48,406 nt of DNA, from NCBI GenBank assembly GCA_013214545.1, contig JABSQB010000021.1, forward strand, positions 1 to 48,406. The letters run 5' to 3'. The notes under the pieces were generated by a model. The model saw nothing but the letters and a program-made list of their open reading frames with translations. It ran no database searches and had not been told where the DNA came from. Shown piece by piece: positions 23,778-32,878 of this stretch. Position numbers and translations under genes: made by a program. The DNA is from Henriciella sp. (GTDB lineage: Bacteria; Pseudomonadota; Alphaproteobacteria; Caulobacterales; Hyphomonadaceae). Positions within the stretch are counted from its first letter, which is position 1, and the number at the start of each line of letters is the position of its first letter.

Positions 23778-25292
23778 TTGAGTGAGCAGAAGCCATCCTT
23801 GAATGTTGTCATTGTCGGCGGTGGTACCGCGGGGTGGATGACAGCGGCCGGGCTTGCGAGTCTGTTAGCGGATACCGGGCTCAACATCACCTTGGTTGAA
23901 AGCGAAGCGATCGGCACTGTGGGCGTCGGCGAAGCAACCTTGCCGCATTTGCGTTTCTTCAATCAAACGATCGGGATCGATGAGTATGATTTCATGGCGG
24001 CCACTCGGGCGACCGTGAAACTTGGCATTGAGTTTGTCGATTGGGCCCGCAAAGGCGATCGCTATATTCACCCATTCGGCGACTATGGCATTCCGAACGA
24101 CGGGATCGGTTTTCATCAATTCTGGCGCCGGTTCGCTGAAATGCTTGGTCCGATCTCGAATTTCTCGTTGCCGGTTGTTGCAGCGGAGCTTGGACGGTTC
24201 GAGCCTCCAAGCAGCGACGAGCGTTCGGCTCTGTCCACGTTTCGATTTGCCTACCAATTCGATGCCACGCGTTATGCGCCTTATTTGCGTCGCCATGCGG
24301 AGGCCCGCGGTGTCACGCGGATTGAAGGACGCGTCGTCGATGTGGCCCTCGATGAGCAAGGCGATATCGATCGCCTTTCATTGGAGGATGGGCGTGAGAT
24401 TGAGGGAGACCTGTTTGTAGACTGCAGCGGGTTCTTCGGCTTGCTGATCGAGAAGGCGCTGAAAACCGGCTATGATCAGTGGACGGATTGGCTTCCTTGT
24501 GACCGGGCTGTGGCGGCGCCTTGCGAGCATGCTGAGCCGCTTTTGCCTTACACGCGTGCGACGGCGCGTGAAGCGGGATGGCAATGGCGTATTCCGTTGC
24601 AGCACCGCACGGGTAACGGCTATGTTTATGCGAGCCAGTTCATCAGCGATCAGGACGCCGAAGATGCACTTGTTCAATCATTGGAAGGCCCACTTCTAGC
24701 AGAGCCAAAGATCCTGCGCTTCGTCACTGGAAAGCGAAAGAAGCTGTGGAACCGAAACTGTGTCGCGATCGGTCTCTCTGGTGGCTTCCTCGAGCCATTG
24801 GAGTCGACCAGTATTTATCTCATCCAGCAGGGCATCACTTACCTGATCGAACTGTTTCCGAACCTCGCGGACGTAGATACGCTTCGCTCCGAGTATAATC
24901 GCATGATGGATCTCGAGTTTGAACGCATCCGCGATTTTCTGATCCTGCACTATCACGCCACTGAACGCTCAGACGCGCCGCTGTGGGAGATGATGCGGGC
25001 GCTTGATGTGCCGGATAGCCTAAAAGAGAAAATGGCCTTGTTTCGCGCGCGCGGGCAGGTCCAGACATATGATCATGGATTGTTTTTGGAACCCAGCTGG
25101 CTTGCGGTCTATCTAGGCCAGCGCGTGATCCCAGAGCATTACGATCCGCGGGTGAACGAGCATCCAGAGCGGGAGTTGCTGTCCCAGCTCACTGGAATGA
25201 AGCAGCACATTCGCCAGTCCGCGGAAAAAATGGCGACGCACCAAACTTGGATCGATGCGCATTGTCCGGCTCCGATGGAGGCTTTGGTATGA
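23778..25292 (+). CDS. PrnA-type flavin-dependent halogenase, copy 1
   Basis: A 504-residue flavoprotein. The FAD motif GGGTAGWM (residues 14-21), the family-defining W268-x-W270-x-I-P273 motif, Lys81 in the position of the essential lysine of PrnA (TVKLGIEF) and Glu342 in EPLEST are all present, so halogenase chemistry is possible: reduced flavin plus O2 plus halide giving HOCl or HOBr passed to the lysine. Tryptophan is the classical substrate, but receptor-linked copies are unassigned. The only in-frame start between the upstream stop (23712-23714) and the flavin motif is TTG 23778, and its ribosome-binding site is poor. No flavin reductase gene is seen in the window. It is the first gene of a run with overlapping starts and stops. 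Confidence 0.93.
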   Translation: MSEQKPSLNVVIVGGGTAGWMTAAGLASLLADTGLNITLVESEAIGTVGVGEATLPHLRFFNQTIGIDEYDFMAATRATVKLGIEFVDWARKGDRYIHPFGDYGIPNDGIGFHQFWRRFAEMLGPISNFSLPVVAAELGRFEPPSSDERSALSTFRFAYQFDATRYAPYLRRHAEARGVTRIEGRVVDVALDEQGDIDRLSLEDGREIEGDLFVDCSGFFGLLIEKALKTGYDQWTDWLPCDRAVAAPCEHAEPLLPYTRATAREAGWQWRIPLQHRTGNGYVYASQFISDQDAEDALVQSLEGPLLAEPKILRFVTGKRKKLWNRNCVAIGLSGGFLEPLESTSIYLIQQGITYLIELFPNLADVDTLRSEYNRMMDLEFERIRDFLILHYHATERSDAPLWEMMRALDVPDSLKEKMALFRARGQVQTYDHGLFLEPSWLAVYLGQRVIPEHYDPRVNEHPERELLSQLTGMKQHIRQSAEKMATHQTWIDAHCPAPMEALV

Positions 25293-26236
25293 TGCGTGAT
25301 GCTGGTCCGATCACAATCATTGGGGCGCCTGCAGAGGCGTGGTTCGCCGCTTGTTTGCTAGCGCGCTTTGCGCCCGTTCCGGCAGAGATTATCCGAGTGA
25401 ACGTTCGGGGAAACGAAAACGCTGAAAATGAGACGCTGATCGCCCGCCCCCAAATGCGCCGGGTGCATTCGAGTCTCGGGCTCGATCTGGCGAAAGCGGG
25501 CGCACGCCTTGTGTGCGACTGGCCAGCCGGGCAAGGTCGTAGCATTTCTTTCGGCGCAATCGGAGCGCCCTATAAAGGCGTCAGTTTCGTTTCTATTTGG
25601 CAGCGCGCGAAAGCGCTGAAAATCGAAGCTGGATCTCTGCTCGATTACGCGGTGCCTGCTCAAGGCTTTGCGATATCGCGCTCAGACTATGCGGATGCGT
25701 TAAGATCGATCGCCTTGCAGGTCGGCGTCCGAGAAACCGATCGTCCGGAAGGAACACAAGTCTGCGTTTCTCGCGACGTGGGAGGAAATGCAGATACGCG
25801 GAAGCTCGGAGCTGCGGCGCTCCCCATTAGTTTGACTTCAGCGCTTACGCTTTTGGCGCTCGAAAGAAGCGTTCGCGCTTGGATCGATTGCTGGCCTTGG
25901 ACTTCAGATGATGTCTCAGTTTGCGCGGCCGAGTTTGAACGTCGACTGGAATTGATCACCTCGCCGCTCGAAGACATGCAATCCTTGCTATTGGAAGGAC
26001 CGCAAGGCGTCAGCGAAGGCTCGCTCGCGCAGCATCGTATTGCGCTATGGCGCCAATTGGGACGGATTGCGCCAATCGATCATGATCTGTTTGAGCCGCA
26101 GGAATGGATCGCCGCGTTAATGCTATCCGGCGTCACACCGGAGGGAGGTGAACGCTTGGCCCAAAGCCTGACGGTGGAGGAAATCAAAGCGCACCTTGAT
26201 GCCGTTCGCGCGCGGGAGATTGCCCATGCCGAATGA
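25289..26236 (+). CDS. shrunken halogenase-like protein, probable pseudoenzyme
   Basis: A 315-residue protein starting at ATG 25289, whose ATGA overlaps the copy 1 stop. An in-frame start at 25247 would lie inside copy 1. Traces of the halogenase fold are visible: an N-terminal strand and turn ITIIGAPAEAWFAACLLA (the glycine motif is degraded to GAPAEAW), SDYADALR matching the FDATRYAAYLR segment, and FEPQEWIAALMLSGVTPEG matching the LFxxxSWLAVxLGQxxxPxxYDP segment near the halogenase C-terminus. The WxWxIP motif, the catalytic lysine region and the EPLEST segment are absent, and about 190 residues are missing overall. It is unlikely to be catalytic and might be a partner or regulatory subunit of the neighbouring halogenases. 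Its overlapping junctions with both neighbours argue that it is translated. Confidence 0.75.
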   Translation: MMRDAGPITIIGAPAEAWFAACLLARFAPVPAEIIRVNVRGNENAENETLIARPQMRRVHSSLGLDLAKAGARLVCDWPAGQGRSISFGAIGAPYKGVSFVSIWQRAKALKIEAGSLLDYAVPAQGFAISRSDYADALRSIALQVGVRETDRPEGTQVCVSRDVGGNADTRKLGAAALPISLTSALTLLALERSVRAWIDCWPWTSDDVSVCAAEFERRLELITSPLEDMQSLLLEGPQGVSEGSLAQHRIALWRQLGRIAPIDHDLFEPQEWIAALMLSGVTPEGGERLAQSLTVEEIKAHLDAVRAREIAHAE

Positions 26237-27755
26237 TCCGATCAGGAAGGTTGTCATCGTTGGCGGCGGCACAGCGGGCTGGATGACCGCCGCCGCTTTG
26301 TCGCGTTATCTGCCGAAGACCACAACCAGCATCACGCTCGTTGAAAGCGAAGCGATCGGGACGGTTGGAGTCGGCGAAGCCACGATTCCGCAAATCGCTG
26401 ATTTCAATCGAATGCTTGGTATCGATGAGAATGAGTTCGTCCGAGAGACAGCGGGGACTTTCAAGCTCGGGATCGAGTTTGCCGATTGGGGGCGCGTCGG
26501 TGATCGCTACTTTCATCCGTTCGGATCTTATGGATTTGATCTTGAGGGCACTGATTTCCATCATTTCTGGCTGCGCTTGTCGCAGATGCAGGACACACCT
26601 GGGCTCGATGCGTATTCGCTGAATGCCTCTGCCGCCTATGCTGGGAAGTTCATCCGTCCTGATGGTGACCCTAGATCGATCTTAAGCCGCTTGGGGTATG
26701 CCTTCCATTTCGACGCCACGCGTTATGCCGCTTACTTACGGAAATACTCGGAAAAACGCAGCGTGCGCCGAGTCGAAGGCAAAGTGACGAGGGTCGAGCA
26801 ACGCGGCGACGACGGTTACATCGAAGCTGTAGTGCTTGAAGACGGTTCACGCCTCGATGGCGATCTGTTCGTCGATTGTACGGGATTCAAAGCCCTGCTG
26901 ATGGGCGAGACACTTGGCGTCGGATACCGTGACTGGAGCGACCTGTTGCCGATGGATCGGGCGGTTGCCTTGCCAACAAAAAGCGAAGAGCCGCCTAAAC
27001 CCTATACGATCGCGACCGCCCGCGAAGCTGGTTGGACATGGCGTATTCCGCTGCAACACCGCGTTGGAAACGGGCACGTCTATTCCAGTCGGTTTATGGA
27101 CGCCGATCGAGCGACTGAAATTCTGTTAGACAATGTGGATGGTGAGCCCATTGGAGAGCCGCGGCACCTTCGTTTTGTGACGGGTCGACGAGAACAGTTC
27201 TGGAAAGCCAATTGCGTCGCCATAGGACTGTCGGCTGGCTTCCTGGAGCCTTTGGAATCGACTTCAATTCATCTCATTCAGACAGGCGTGGCAAAGCTGT
27301 TGGCGCTGTTTCCGAACCGCAGTTTCAATGCCGTGGAGCGCGATGAGTATAATCGGCTCCTGGCGACGAGTTATCAGCATACGCGTGATTTCATTCTGCT
27401 TCATTATGTGGCGACGGAGCGAACCGACTCGCCGTTCTGGCAGTATGTCCGTGAGATCGAGATCCCGGAAACGCTGCAGCACAAGATGGTCCTACTGGAG
27501 AGCAGCGGCAGTTTCTTCCGCTATGAGGATGAGTTGTTTTCAGTCGTCAGCTGGCTGGCTGTTATGCACGGTCAAAGACGCGGACCGACTGGGTACAATA
27601 CGGTGGCCGATGGTTTGAGCGAGGACAATCTGACGAAAAGCCTGGCCAATATGCGCGGGCTGATCAGCAAAACGGTCGATGCGATGCCGACCCATCAACA
27701 ATTCATCGATCGCTTTTGCGGCATCAAATCAACAATGCCTGAGGAGGTCGCATGA
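26226..27755 (+). CDS. PrnA-type flavin-dependent halogenase, copy 2
   Basis: A 509-residue enzyme starting at ATG 26226 (GGGAGA six to seven bases upstream), which overlaps the preceding stop by 11 bases; an in-frame ATG at 26196 would extend further into that gene. It has GGGTAGWM at residues 13-20, Lys80 in TFKLGIEF, WTWRIP for the WxWxIP motif and FLEPLESTSIHLIQ, all expected for an active halogenase. The C-terminal part ends with SWLAVMHGQRRGPTGYNTVAD and a helical tail. It is more similar to copies 1 and 3 than to the copy at 35085. The next gene starts within its stop codon (ATGA). Confidence 0.93.
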   Translation: MPNDPIRKVVIVGGGTAGWMTAAALSRYLPKTTTSITLVESEAIGTVGVGEATIPQIADFNRMLGIDENEFVRETAGTFKLGIEFADWGRVGDRYFHPFGSYGFDLEGTDFHHFWLRLSQMQDTPGLDAYSLNASAAYAGKFIRPDGDPRSILSRLGYAFHFDATRYAAYLRKYSEKRSVRRVEGKVTRVEQRGDDGYIEAVVLEDGSRLDGDLFVDCTGFKALLMGETLGVGYRDWSDLLPMDRAVALPTKSEEPPKPYTIATAREAGWTWRIPLQHRVGNGHVYSSRFMDADRATEILLDNVDGEPIGEPRHLRFVTGRREQFWKANCVAIGLSAGFLEPLESTSIHLIQTGVAKLLALFPNRSFNAVERDEYNRLLATSYQHTRDFILLHYVATERTDSPFWQYVREIEIPETLQHKMVLLESSGSFFRYEDELFSVVSWLAVMHGQRRGPTGYNTVADGLSEDNLTKSLANMRGLISKTVDAMPTHQQFIDRFCGIKSTMPEEVA

Positions 27756-29257
27756 GCCATCCCGATGCGATCCAGAAAATTGTCATCCTTGGCGGCGGTA
27801 CAGCAGGCTGGATGACGGCTGCGACGCTTGCCCATTTGTTGGATGCAAACCGCGTCTCGGTGACGCTGATCGAAAGCGAGCAAATCGGCACCGTCGGGGT
27901 CGGCGAAGCGACCATCCCGCCGATCCTGTTGTTCAATCAAATGCTCGGGATTGATGAGAAGGCGTTCATTCGAGAAACCAAGGCAACCTTCAAGCTTGGC
28001 ATCGAGTTTGTGAACTGGGGCGGTCTAGGCGAAGCGTACATTCATCCGTTTGGCGACTTCGCGACGGACATCGAAACACTGCCGATGCATCATCATTGGC
28101 TGCGTGCCAAGGCCGCTGGATATGATCGCAACCTGTTTGATTTCTCGCTTATGGTTCAGGCCTGCCGACGCGGTAGATTTGTCCATCCGGTGACTAACAA
28201 TCCGCGCTCTGTTTTGGCTGGGGTGCATTACGCTTACCAATTCGATGCCAGCCTTTATGCGGCTTATCTGCGAAGTTACGCCGAGCAGCGTGGCGTCAAG
28301 CGTGTCGAAGGGCGGGTGGCAAGCGTCGATCAGAACAGTGAGACAGGTTTTGTTGAGAGCCTGAAGCTGGAAGACGGTCAAAGTGTAGACGGTGAGTTCT
28401 TTATCGATTGCTCCGGATTTCGCGGAATACTGATCGAGCAGACACTGAATTGCGGGTATCAAGATTGGTCGCATTGGTTGCCCGTGGATCGGGCCGTCGC
28501 CGTGCCGTGTGAAAAGGCCGGACCCGCATTGCCTTACACTCGCTCAACCGCTCATGGGGCAGGGTGGCAGTGGCGCATTCCGCTACAGCATCGCACCGGA
28601 AACGGTCACGTCTATTGTAGTGAGTTCATCAGCGATGATGAAGCGCACGCGACCTTGCTTGAGGGCCTCGATGGCAAGCCCGTGGCCGAACCCAATTTCC
28701 TGCGGTTCAAGACCGGTCATCGGCGCAAGTTTTTCGACAAGAACGTACTGGCGCTCGGCCTCTCAGCAGGGTTCATGGAGCCGCTTGAATCGACGTCCAT
28801 TCATTTGATCCAGACGGGAATAGCGCGCCTCATGGCTCTGTTCCCGGACAAAAGGTTCACCCAGGTTGATACAGACGCGTACAACCAGCGCACCCTGTTT
28901 GAGTATGAGCGCGTGCGTGATTTTTTAATCTTGCACTATGTTGCGACCAATCGCGATGACACACCGTTCTGGCGGCACTGTCAGTCACTGCCAGTGCCGG
29001 ACACGTTGCAGCAAAAGATTGATCAGTATCGTTCAGCAGGAAGGATCTTTAGGGAGAGCAATGAGCTCTTCACTGAATCCAGCTGGCTCGCCGTGATGCA
29101 TGGGCAAGGAATTGAAGCGGACGCCTGGAACCCCATTGCTGATCGTTTTGATGGCTCCGCAATGATCGAACGTCTCGACGGGATGGCAGATATCATCGCT
29201 CGCGCTACGGAGGCGATGCCGGAGCACGAAGCCTACATCCAAGAGATGATCGCATAA
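27752..29257 (+). CDS. PrnA-type flavin-dependent halogenase, copy 3
   Basis: A 501-residue enzyme, with its start overlapping the copy 2 stop by four bases. It has GGGTAGWM at about residues 14-21, Lys81 in TFKLGIEF, WQWRIP for the WxWxIP motif and FMEPLESTSIHLIQ. All expected flavin and catalytic motifs are intact. Three paralogues in tandem suggest either stepwise modification of one substrate or parallel handling of several. Like the other copies it has no signal peptide, so it acts in the cytosol, and the receptor-imported or carrier-imported compound would have to reach the cytosol. The AraC regulator follows after 53 bases. Confidence 0.93.
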   Translation: MSHPDAIQKIVILGGGTAGWMTAATLAHLLDANRVSVTLIESEQIGTVGVGEATIPPILLFNQMLGIDEKAFIRETKATFKLGIEFVNWGGLGEAYIHPFGDFATDIETLPMHHHWLRAKAAGYDRNLFDFSLMVQACRRGRFVHPVTNNPRSVLAGVHYAYQFDASLYAAYLRSYAEQRGVKRVEGRVASVDQNSETGFVESLKLEDGQSVDGEFFIDCSGFRGILIEQTLNCGYQDWSHWLPVDRAVAVPCEKAGPALPYTRSTAHGAGWQWRIPLQHRTGNGHVYCSEFISDDEAHATLLEGLDGKPVAEPNFLRFKTGHRRKFFDKNVLALGLSAGFMEPLESTSIHLIQTGIARLMALFPDKRFTQVDTDAYNQRTLFEYERVRDFLILHYVATNRDDTPFWRHCQSLPVPDTLQQKIDQYRSAGRIFRESNELFTESSWLAVMHGQGIEADAWNPIADRFDGSAMIERLDGMADIIARATEAMPEHEAYIQEMIA

Positions 29258-29310
29258 GCCTTTTTGCTAGGTTGATTTGAAAATAAAACTGGCCGAGCTA
29301 TGAACGGGTC

Positions 29311-30390
29311 ATGTCACTTTCGGGATCTAAGTCTGATCATTCGAGTGCGCGGGTGAAGCTGGATCAGCTACATCCAATCCTGGAATCTGCTGCCGGGAAC
29401 GGTGTCGATGTTGATCAGATTCTGAGAGATATCGGTGTGAGCGGTGGCCTGACCGGCGTAAGGCCAGGTGATGAGATTGAACTGATCGACTATTACCGGA
29501 TCCAACGCCGGATCGGGCGCATTCTGGATGACTTTACATCGAACCTGTCAGAACGGCGTCTGACTTATCGAACCGGTAGCTTTCTGGTGTCGACCATTCA
29601 GGAAGCGAGAACGCTGCACGCCGCGGTGCAAAGCACCTGCGATCACTACAACATGCTTCACGGCGACGAGTATAATACGTATTTCGTTCGAGATGGTTTG
29701 TTGCATCTGAGGATTGACGACGCGACGTTTCCGTATCGATTTCGGGACGACGAGAATTTGAGGCTCCTTGTTGGCGACTGTCTGACGATAAAGGCCCATT
29801 GCACACTCGACAGCCTGACAAACGGGCAAGCCATCAAAGCGCTCCGCTATGTGCGACTGAAACGAAAAAGAAACGTCGAGGACAATCCGCAAAACGCCTA
29901 TTGGAACGTCCCGGTGAAGTACGGCGCGGCGGCCTATGAGCTCGTCTACGATTTTGACGAAGCCTGCGTCACCATTCCGCGCCCTGCCGATGCTGATCTC
30001 AGCGCCGATGGGATCCTGACCCGTGTGATCTCTTACTTGAAAGCGCGTTCTGATCAGATCGATGAGCGCAGCTATCATGCGCGCGTGTTTGACCTCATGC
30101 TGAGTGCCAATGTCAGCCAGTCGTCCATTGCCAAGGAGTTGGGCGTGAGCGTTGCAACCTTGCGCCGACGATTGTCAGAAGAAGGCTACACGTTCAGAGA
30201 TTTGCGAACGCAGATGACGTTGGAAAAAGCAGACCGGCTGCTGGGTCGCGGGCAGTCAATTTCGCAAGTTTCAGAGGCACTGAATTACTCTGACATCCGC
30301 TCATTCATCCGCGCCTACAAGAAGCAAAAAGGCCAGACACCTTCCGCTTTTGTCAGAGCACAAAGAGCCCTTGAAGAAGATACTGCTTGA
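29311..30390 (+). CDS. AraC-family regulator with N-terminal arabinose-binding-like domain
   Basis: A 359-residue regulator. Residues about 15-230 match the large ligand-sensing domain found in OruR/ArgR-like AraC proteins (VDVDQILRDIGV and HGDEYNTYF regions). The C-terminal double helix-turn-helix (about 250-350) reads SIAKELGVSVATLRRRLSEEGYTFRDLRTQMTLEKA, then SQVSEALNYSDIRSFIRAYKKQKGQTPSAFV. It lies 53 bases after the third halogenase, with a weak ribosome-binding site and no terminator between, so it may be co-transcribed. It is 96 bases before a TonB receptor gene, which is the most likely target besides the halogenase run. Confidence 0.92.
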   Translation: MSLSGSKSDHSSARVKLDQLHPILESAAGNGVDVDQILRDIGVSGGLTGVRPGDEIELIDYYRIQRRIGRILDDFTSNLSERRLTYRTGSFLVSTIQEARTLHAAVQSTCDHYNMLHGDEYNTYFVRDGLLHLRIDDATFPYRFRDDENLRLLVGDCLTIKAHCTLDSLTNGQAIKALRYVRLKRKRNVEDNPQNAYWNVPVKYGAAAYELVYDFDEACVTIPRPADADLSADGILTRVISYLKARSDQIDERSYHARVFDLMLSANVSQSSIAKELGVSVATLRRRLSEEGYTFRDLRTQMTLEKADRLLGRGQSISQVSEALNYSDIRSFIRAYKKQKGQTPSAFVRAQRALEEDTA

Positions 30391-30419
30391 GCGAAAGTGT
30401 TCAAAACGATTGATTTAAT

Positions 30420-30454
30420 CTGTCGTAGTGAGCCGAGTTCATTCGCCTAGGCTC
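30420..30454 (+). promoter_or_regulatory. promoter-like element before the second TonB receptor
   Basis: GTGAGCC at 30428-30434 is followed after 12 bases by CTAGGCTC (30447-30454), about 32 bases before the receptor start. GTGAGCC recurs before the halogenase run (23702-23708), and CTAGGCTC recurs before the long TonB receptor (15582-15589). It lacks the TTGACAAC arm, so the shared part may be the promoter rather than the operator. Confidence 0.35.
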
Positions 30455-30486
30455 CTCCCAAAATAAAAATCCAATGGGAGGATATT

Positions 30487-32778
30487 ATGAAATCCGTACT
30501 ATTCACGACATCTCGACTTTGCCTGGCATCCGCGATGGCGGCCGGGCTCGGCGCTGTGCCCAGCCTCGCTCAAGACGCCGACGAAGAACCGGAAGCCCGC
30601 CGTCTTGGCGCGGTAACCGTGACCGCGCAACGCAGAGAGGAAAACCTCCTGGACGTGCCGCTATCGGTGTCTGCCTTTAGTGCCGAGCAGCTGGAAGCCA
30701 CCGGCGCGGTCGACATCACGAGCATCCAACGCTCAACCCCGAACGCGACCATCGAGGTTGCGCGTGGGTCGAACTCTACGCTCATTGCATTTATCCGCGG
30801 CGTCGGTCAGCAGGATCCGCTCTGGGGATTTGAGCCAGGCGTTGGCCTTTACGTCGACGACATCTATGTTGCGCGCCCACAAGGCGCGATTCTGGATATC
30901 TTCGACATTGAAAGGATCGAGGTGCTGCGCGGTCCGCAAGGCACGCTGTATGGCCGCAACACAATTGGTGGCGCGATCAAATATGTCACGAAGAAGCTTG
31001 GTGACGAGCCGGATCTGAAAGCCAAGGTCAATGTCGGCTCCTTCAGCCAGCTCGACGCCATCGTCTCCGGATCTGTGCCGCTGAGCGATACGTTCGCAGT
31101 GGGTGGTGCGATCGCGAAATATGATCGCGATGGATATGGCAGCAATCTGAACACAGGCGCAGAGCATTACGATAAAGACGTGCTCGCCTATCGGCTGAGC
31201 GCGGAATGGCAGCCCTCAAGCGACCTGTTTTTCAGGCTCGCCTATGACCGCTCAGAAGATGACTCAAATGCCAAGCATGGTCACCGCCTCTTGCCGAGCG
31301 CTGATGGGACTATTCCGGTGACCGGCAATGTCTTTGACACACGTGCCGGCATTGGTGACGCAAACTCGGTTGAAACAGAGGGCTACTCGCTGACAGGTGA
31401 GTGGACGGTCAATTCCAACGTTACCCTGAAATCGATCACCGCTTACCGCGAAGGCTCGACGGTCACACCGATTGACTTTGATGCGCTGCCACAGGCCGAC
31501 TTTGATGTCCCAGCAACGTATCAGGACGATCAGTTCAGCCAGGAATTCCAGCTCGTTTATACTGGTGACAAATTGTCTGGTGTGGCCGGGATCTATTATC
31601 TCGATGGCAATGCCAGCGGTAATTTTGATGTCATCTTGAGTGGTCTTGGACTGACCGTCTATCAGGCGGGTGATCAGAAAAAAGAGAACTTCTCGATTTA
31701 TGGTGACTTCACTTATGATTTCACGGATGAGTGGAGCCTGTCTCTCGGTGGGCGATTTACTCAAGATGAAACAACAGCCGACGTTTTGCGCGAGGTCTGG
31801 CTAGGTGCCGGGTCAGGGTCTTTCGATCCGAGCAATACGACCTCTGTCTTCTTTGCGACGCAAACGGATTTCCGGGGGCTGACGCGCGACGATGAAGAGT
31901 TCACGCCTCGCGTTTCACTGTCCTACCAGCCGACCGATGATCTGAATTTTTATGCGACCTACGCGCAGGGCTTCAAAGCTGGTGGTTTCGACCCTCGCGC
32001 GCGGGCGGACCTTGACCCGACCGGTCTGTCTGAACAAGGTTTCGGACCAGAGTTTGTCGACAGTTATGAGCTCGGCTTAAAAGGTTCCTTCTTCGATGAC
32101 ACGCTGGTGCTGAACACCGCGGTATTCTTCGCCGAGTATTCCGACCAGCAGATCACCGTTCAGAGCGGCGCTGATTCCGACAATGACGGTATAAACGACA
32201 CGTTCGTCTCTTCTGTCTTCAATGCTGGTAAGTCCGAATATACCGGTCTTGAGATCGAAGGCGCGTGGTACATTTCTGATGAATTCACCCTGCTCGGCAA
32301 TCTTGGTTTTATCGATGCGGAGATCACGGAAATCATCTCGGCCGATATGAATATTGCGGATCAGTTCGTGACGCAGAATACACCTGAGATGCAGGGACGC
32401 CTGGCGCTAAACTACACCAATGAGCTTGGCGTCGATAAGGGCGAGATCTCGATCACGGGTGCGCTGTCCTATCGGGATGAGTACAATCTGTTCAACGTTG
32501 AAAACTCAGGGTTTGCGGCAGGCGCGAACCCACTCTTCCCAGCGGGTGGACCGCCGCTCGATCCGGACTCCTACACGCTTGCGGATCTAAGCATTGTGTG
32601 GACGTCGCCGTCGGAGAAATACACGCTCGGACTGCACGGCCGGAATCTCACGGACGAAGAATACCGTGTGGCGGCTTACAACTTTGTGACCCCAAGCCAG
32701 TTGGGCGTCGACAGTGCCTACTCGGCCTTCTATGGCGCGCCGACGACTATCACAGCCTCATTGTCGGTCGATTTCTGA
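30487..32778 (+). CDS. TonB-dependent receptor, 763 residues
   Basis: An outer-membrane receptor with a signal peptide ending near SLAQ (residue 29) and a TonB-box/plug entry LGAVTVTAQRREENL. The plug contains IRGVGQQDPLWGFEPGVGLYVDDIYVARPQGAILDIFDIERIEVLRGPQ-type motifs, including RGPQGTLYGRNTIGGAI. The 22-strand barrel follows, ending ITASLSVDF with a terminal Phe. It belongs to the large sphingomonad/caulobacter receptor group with VxVTAQRR boxes, whose members take up siderophores, sugars, aromatics or steroids; the substrate is not evident. The start is supported by GGGAGG about six bases upstream. The gene is flanked by a promoter-like element and a terminator, so it is probably a single-gene unit next to an AraC regulator. 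Confidence 0.94.
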   Translation: MKSVLFTTSRLCLASAMAAGLGAVPSLAQDADEEPEARRLGAVTVTAQRREENLLDVPLSVSAFSAEQLEATGAVDITSIQRSTPNATIEVARGSNSTLIAFIRGVGQQDPLWGFEPGVGLYVDDIYVARPQGAILDIFDIERIEVLRGPQGTLYGRNTIGGAIKYVTKKLGDEPDLKAKVNVGSFSQLDAIVSGSVPLSDTFAVGGAIAKYDRDGYGSNLNTGAEHYDKDVLAYRLSAEWQPSSDLFFRLAYDRSEDDSNAKHGHRLLPSADGTIPVTGNVFDTRAGIGDANSVETEGYSLTGEWTVNSNVTLKSITAYREGSTVTPIDFDALPQADFDVPATYQDDQFSQEFQLVYTGDKLSGVAGIYYLDGNASGNFDVILSGLGLTVYQAGDQKKENFSIYGDFTYDFTDEWSLSLGGRFTQDETTADVLREVWLGAGSGSFDPSNTTSVFFATQTDFRGLTRDDEEFTPRVSLSYQPTDDLNFYATYAQGFKAGGFDPRARADLDPTGLSEQGFGPEFVDSYELGLKGSFFDDTLVLNTAVFFAEYSDQQITVQSGADSDNDGINDTFVSSVFNAGKSEYTGLEIEGAWYISDEFTLLGNLGFIDAEITEIISADMNIADQFVTQNTPEMQGRLALNYTNELGVDKGEISITGALSYRDEYNLFNVENSGFAAGANPLFPAGGPPLDPDSYTLADLSIVWTSPSEKYTLGLHGRNLTDEEYRVAAYNFVTPSQLGVDSAYSAFYGAPTTITASLSVDF

Positions 32779-32794
32779 TCGACTGAGACGCGGG

Positions 32795-32838
32795 CAGCCA
32801 GCTCGATTTTCCTCCCACGAGCTGGCTGTTCCTTTCTG
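32795..32838 (+). terminator. intrinsic terminator after the second TonB receptor
   Basis: CAGCCAGCTCG and CGAGCTGGCTG form a perfect 11-base-pair stem around a 12-base loop. The tail is TTCCTTTCTG, pyrimidine-rich rather than a pure T-run. It lies 17 bases after the receptor stop. Confidence 0.75.
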
Positions 32839-32878
32839 TGACAGAAACTGAATTCCACTCATTTTCGATCGGGTCATC

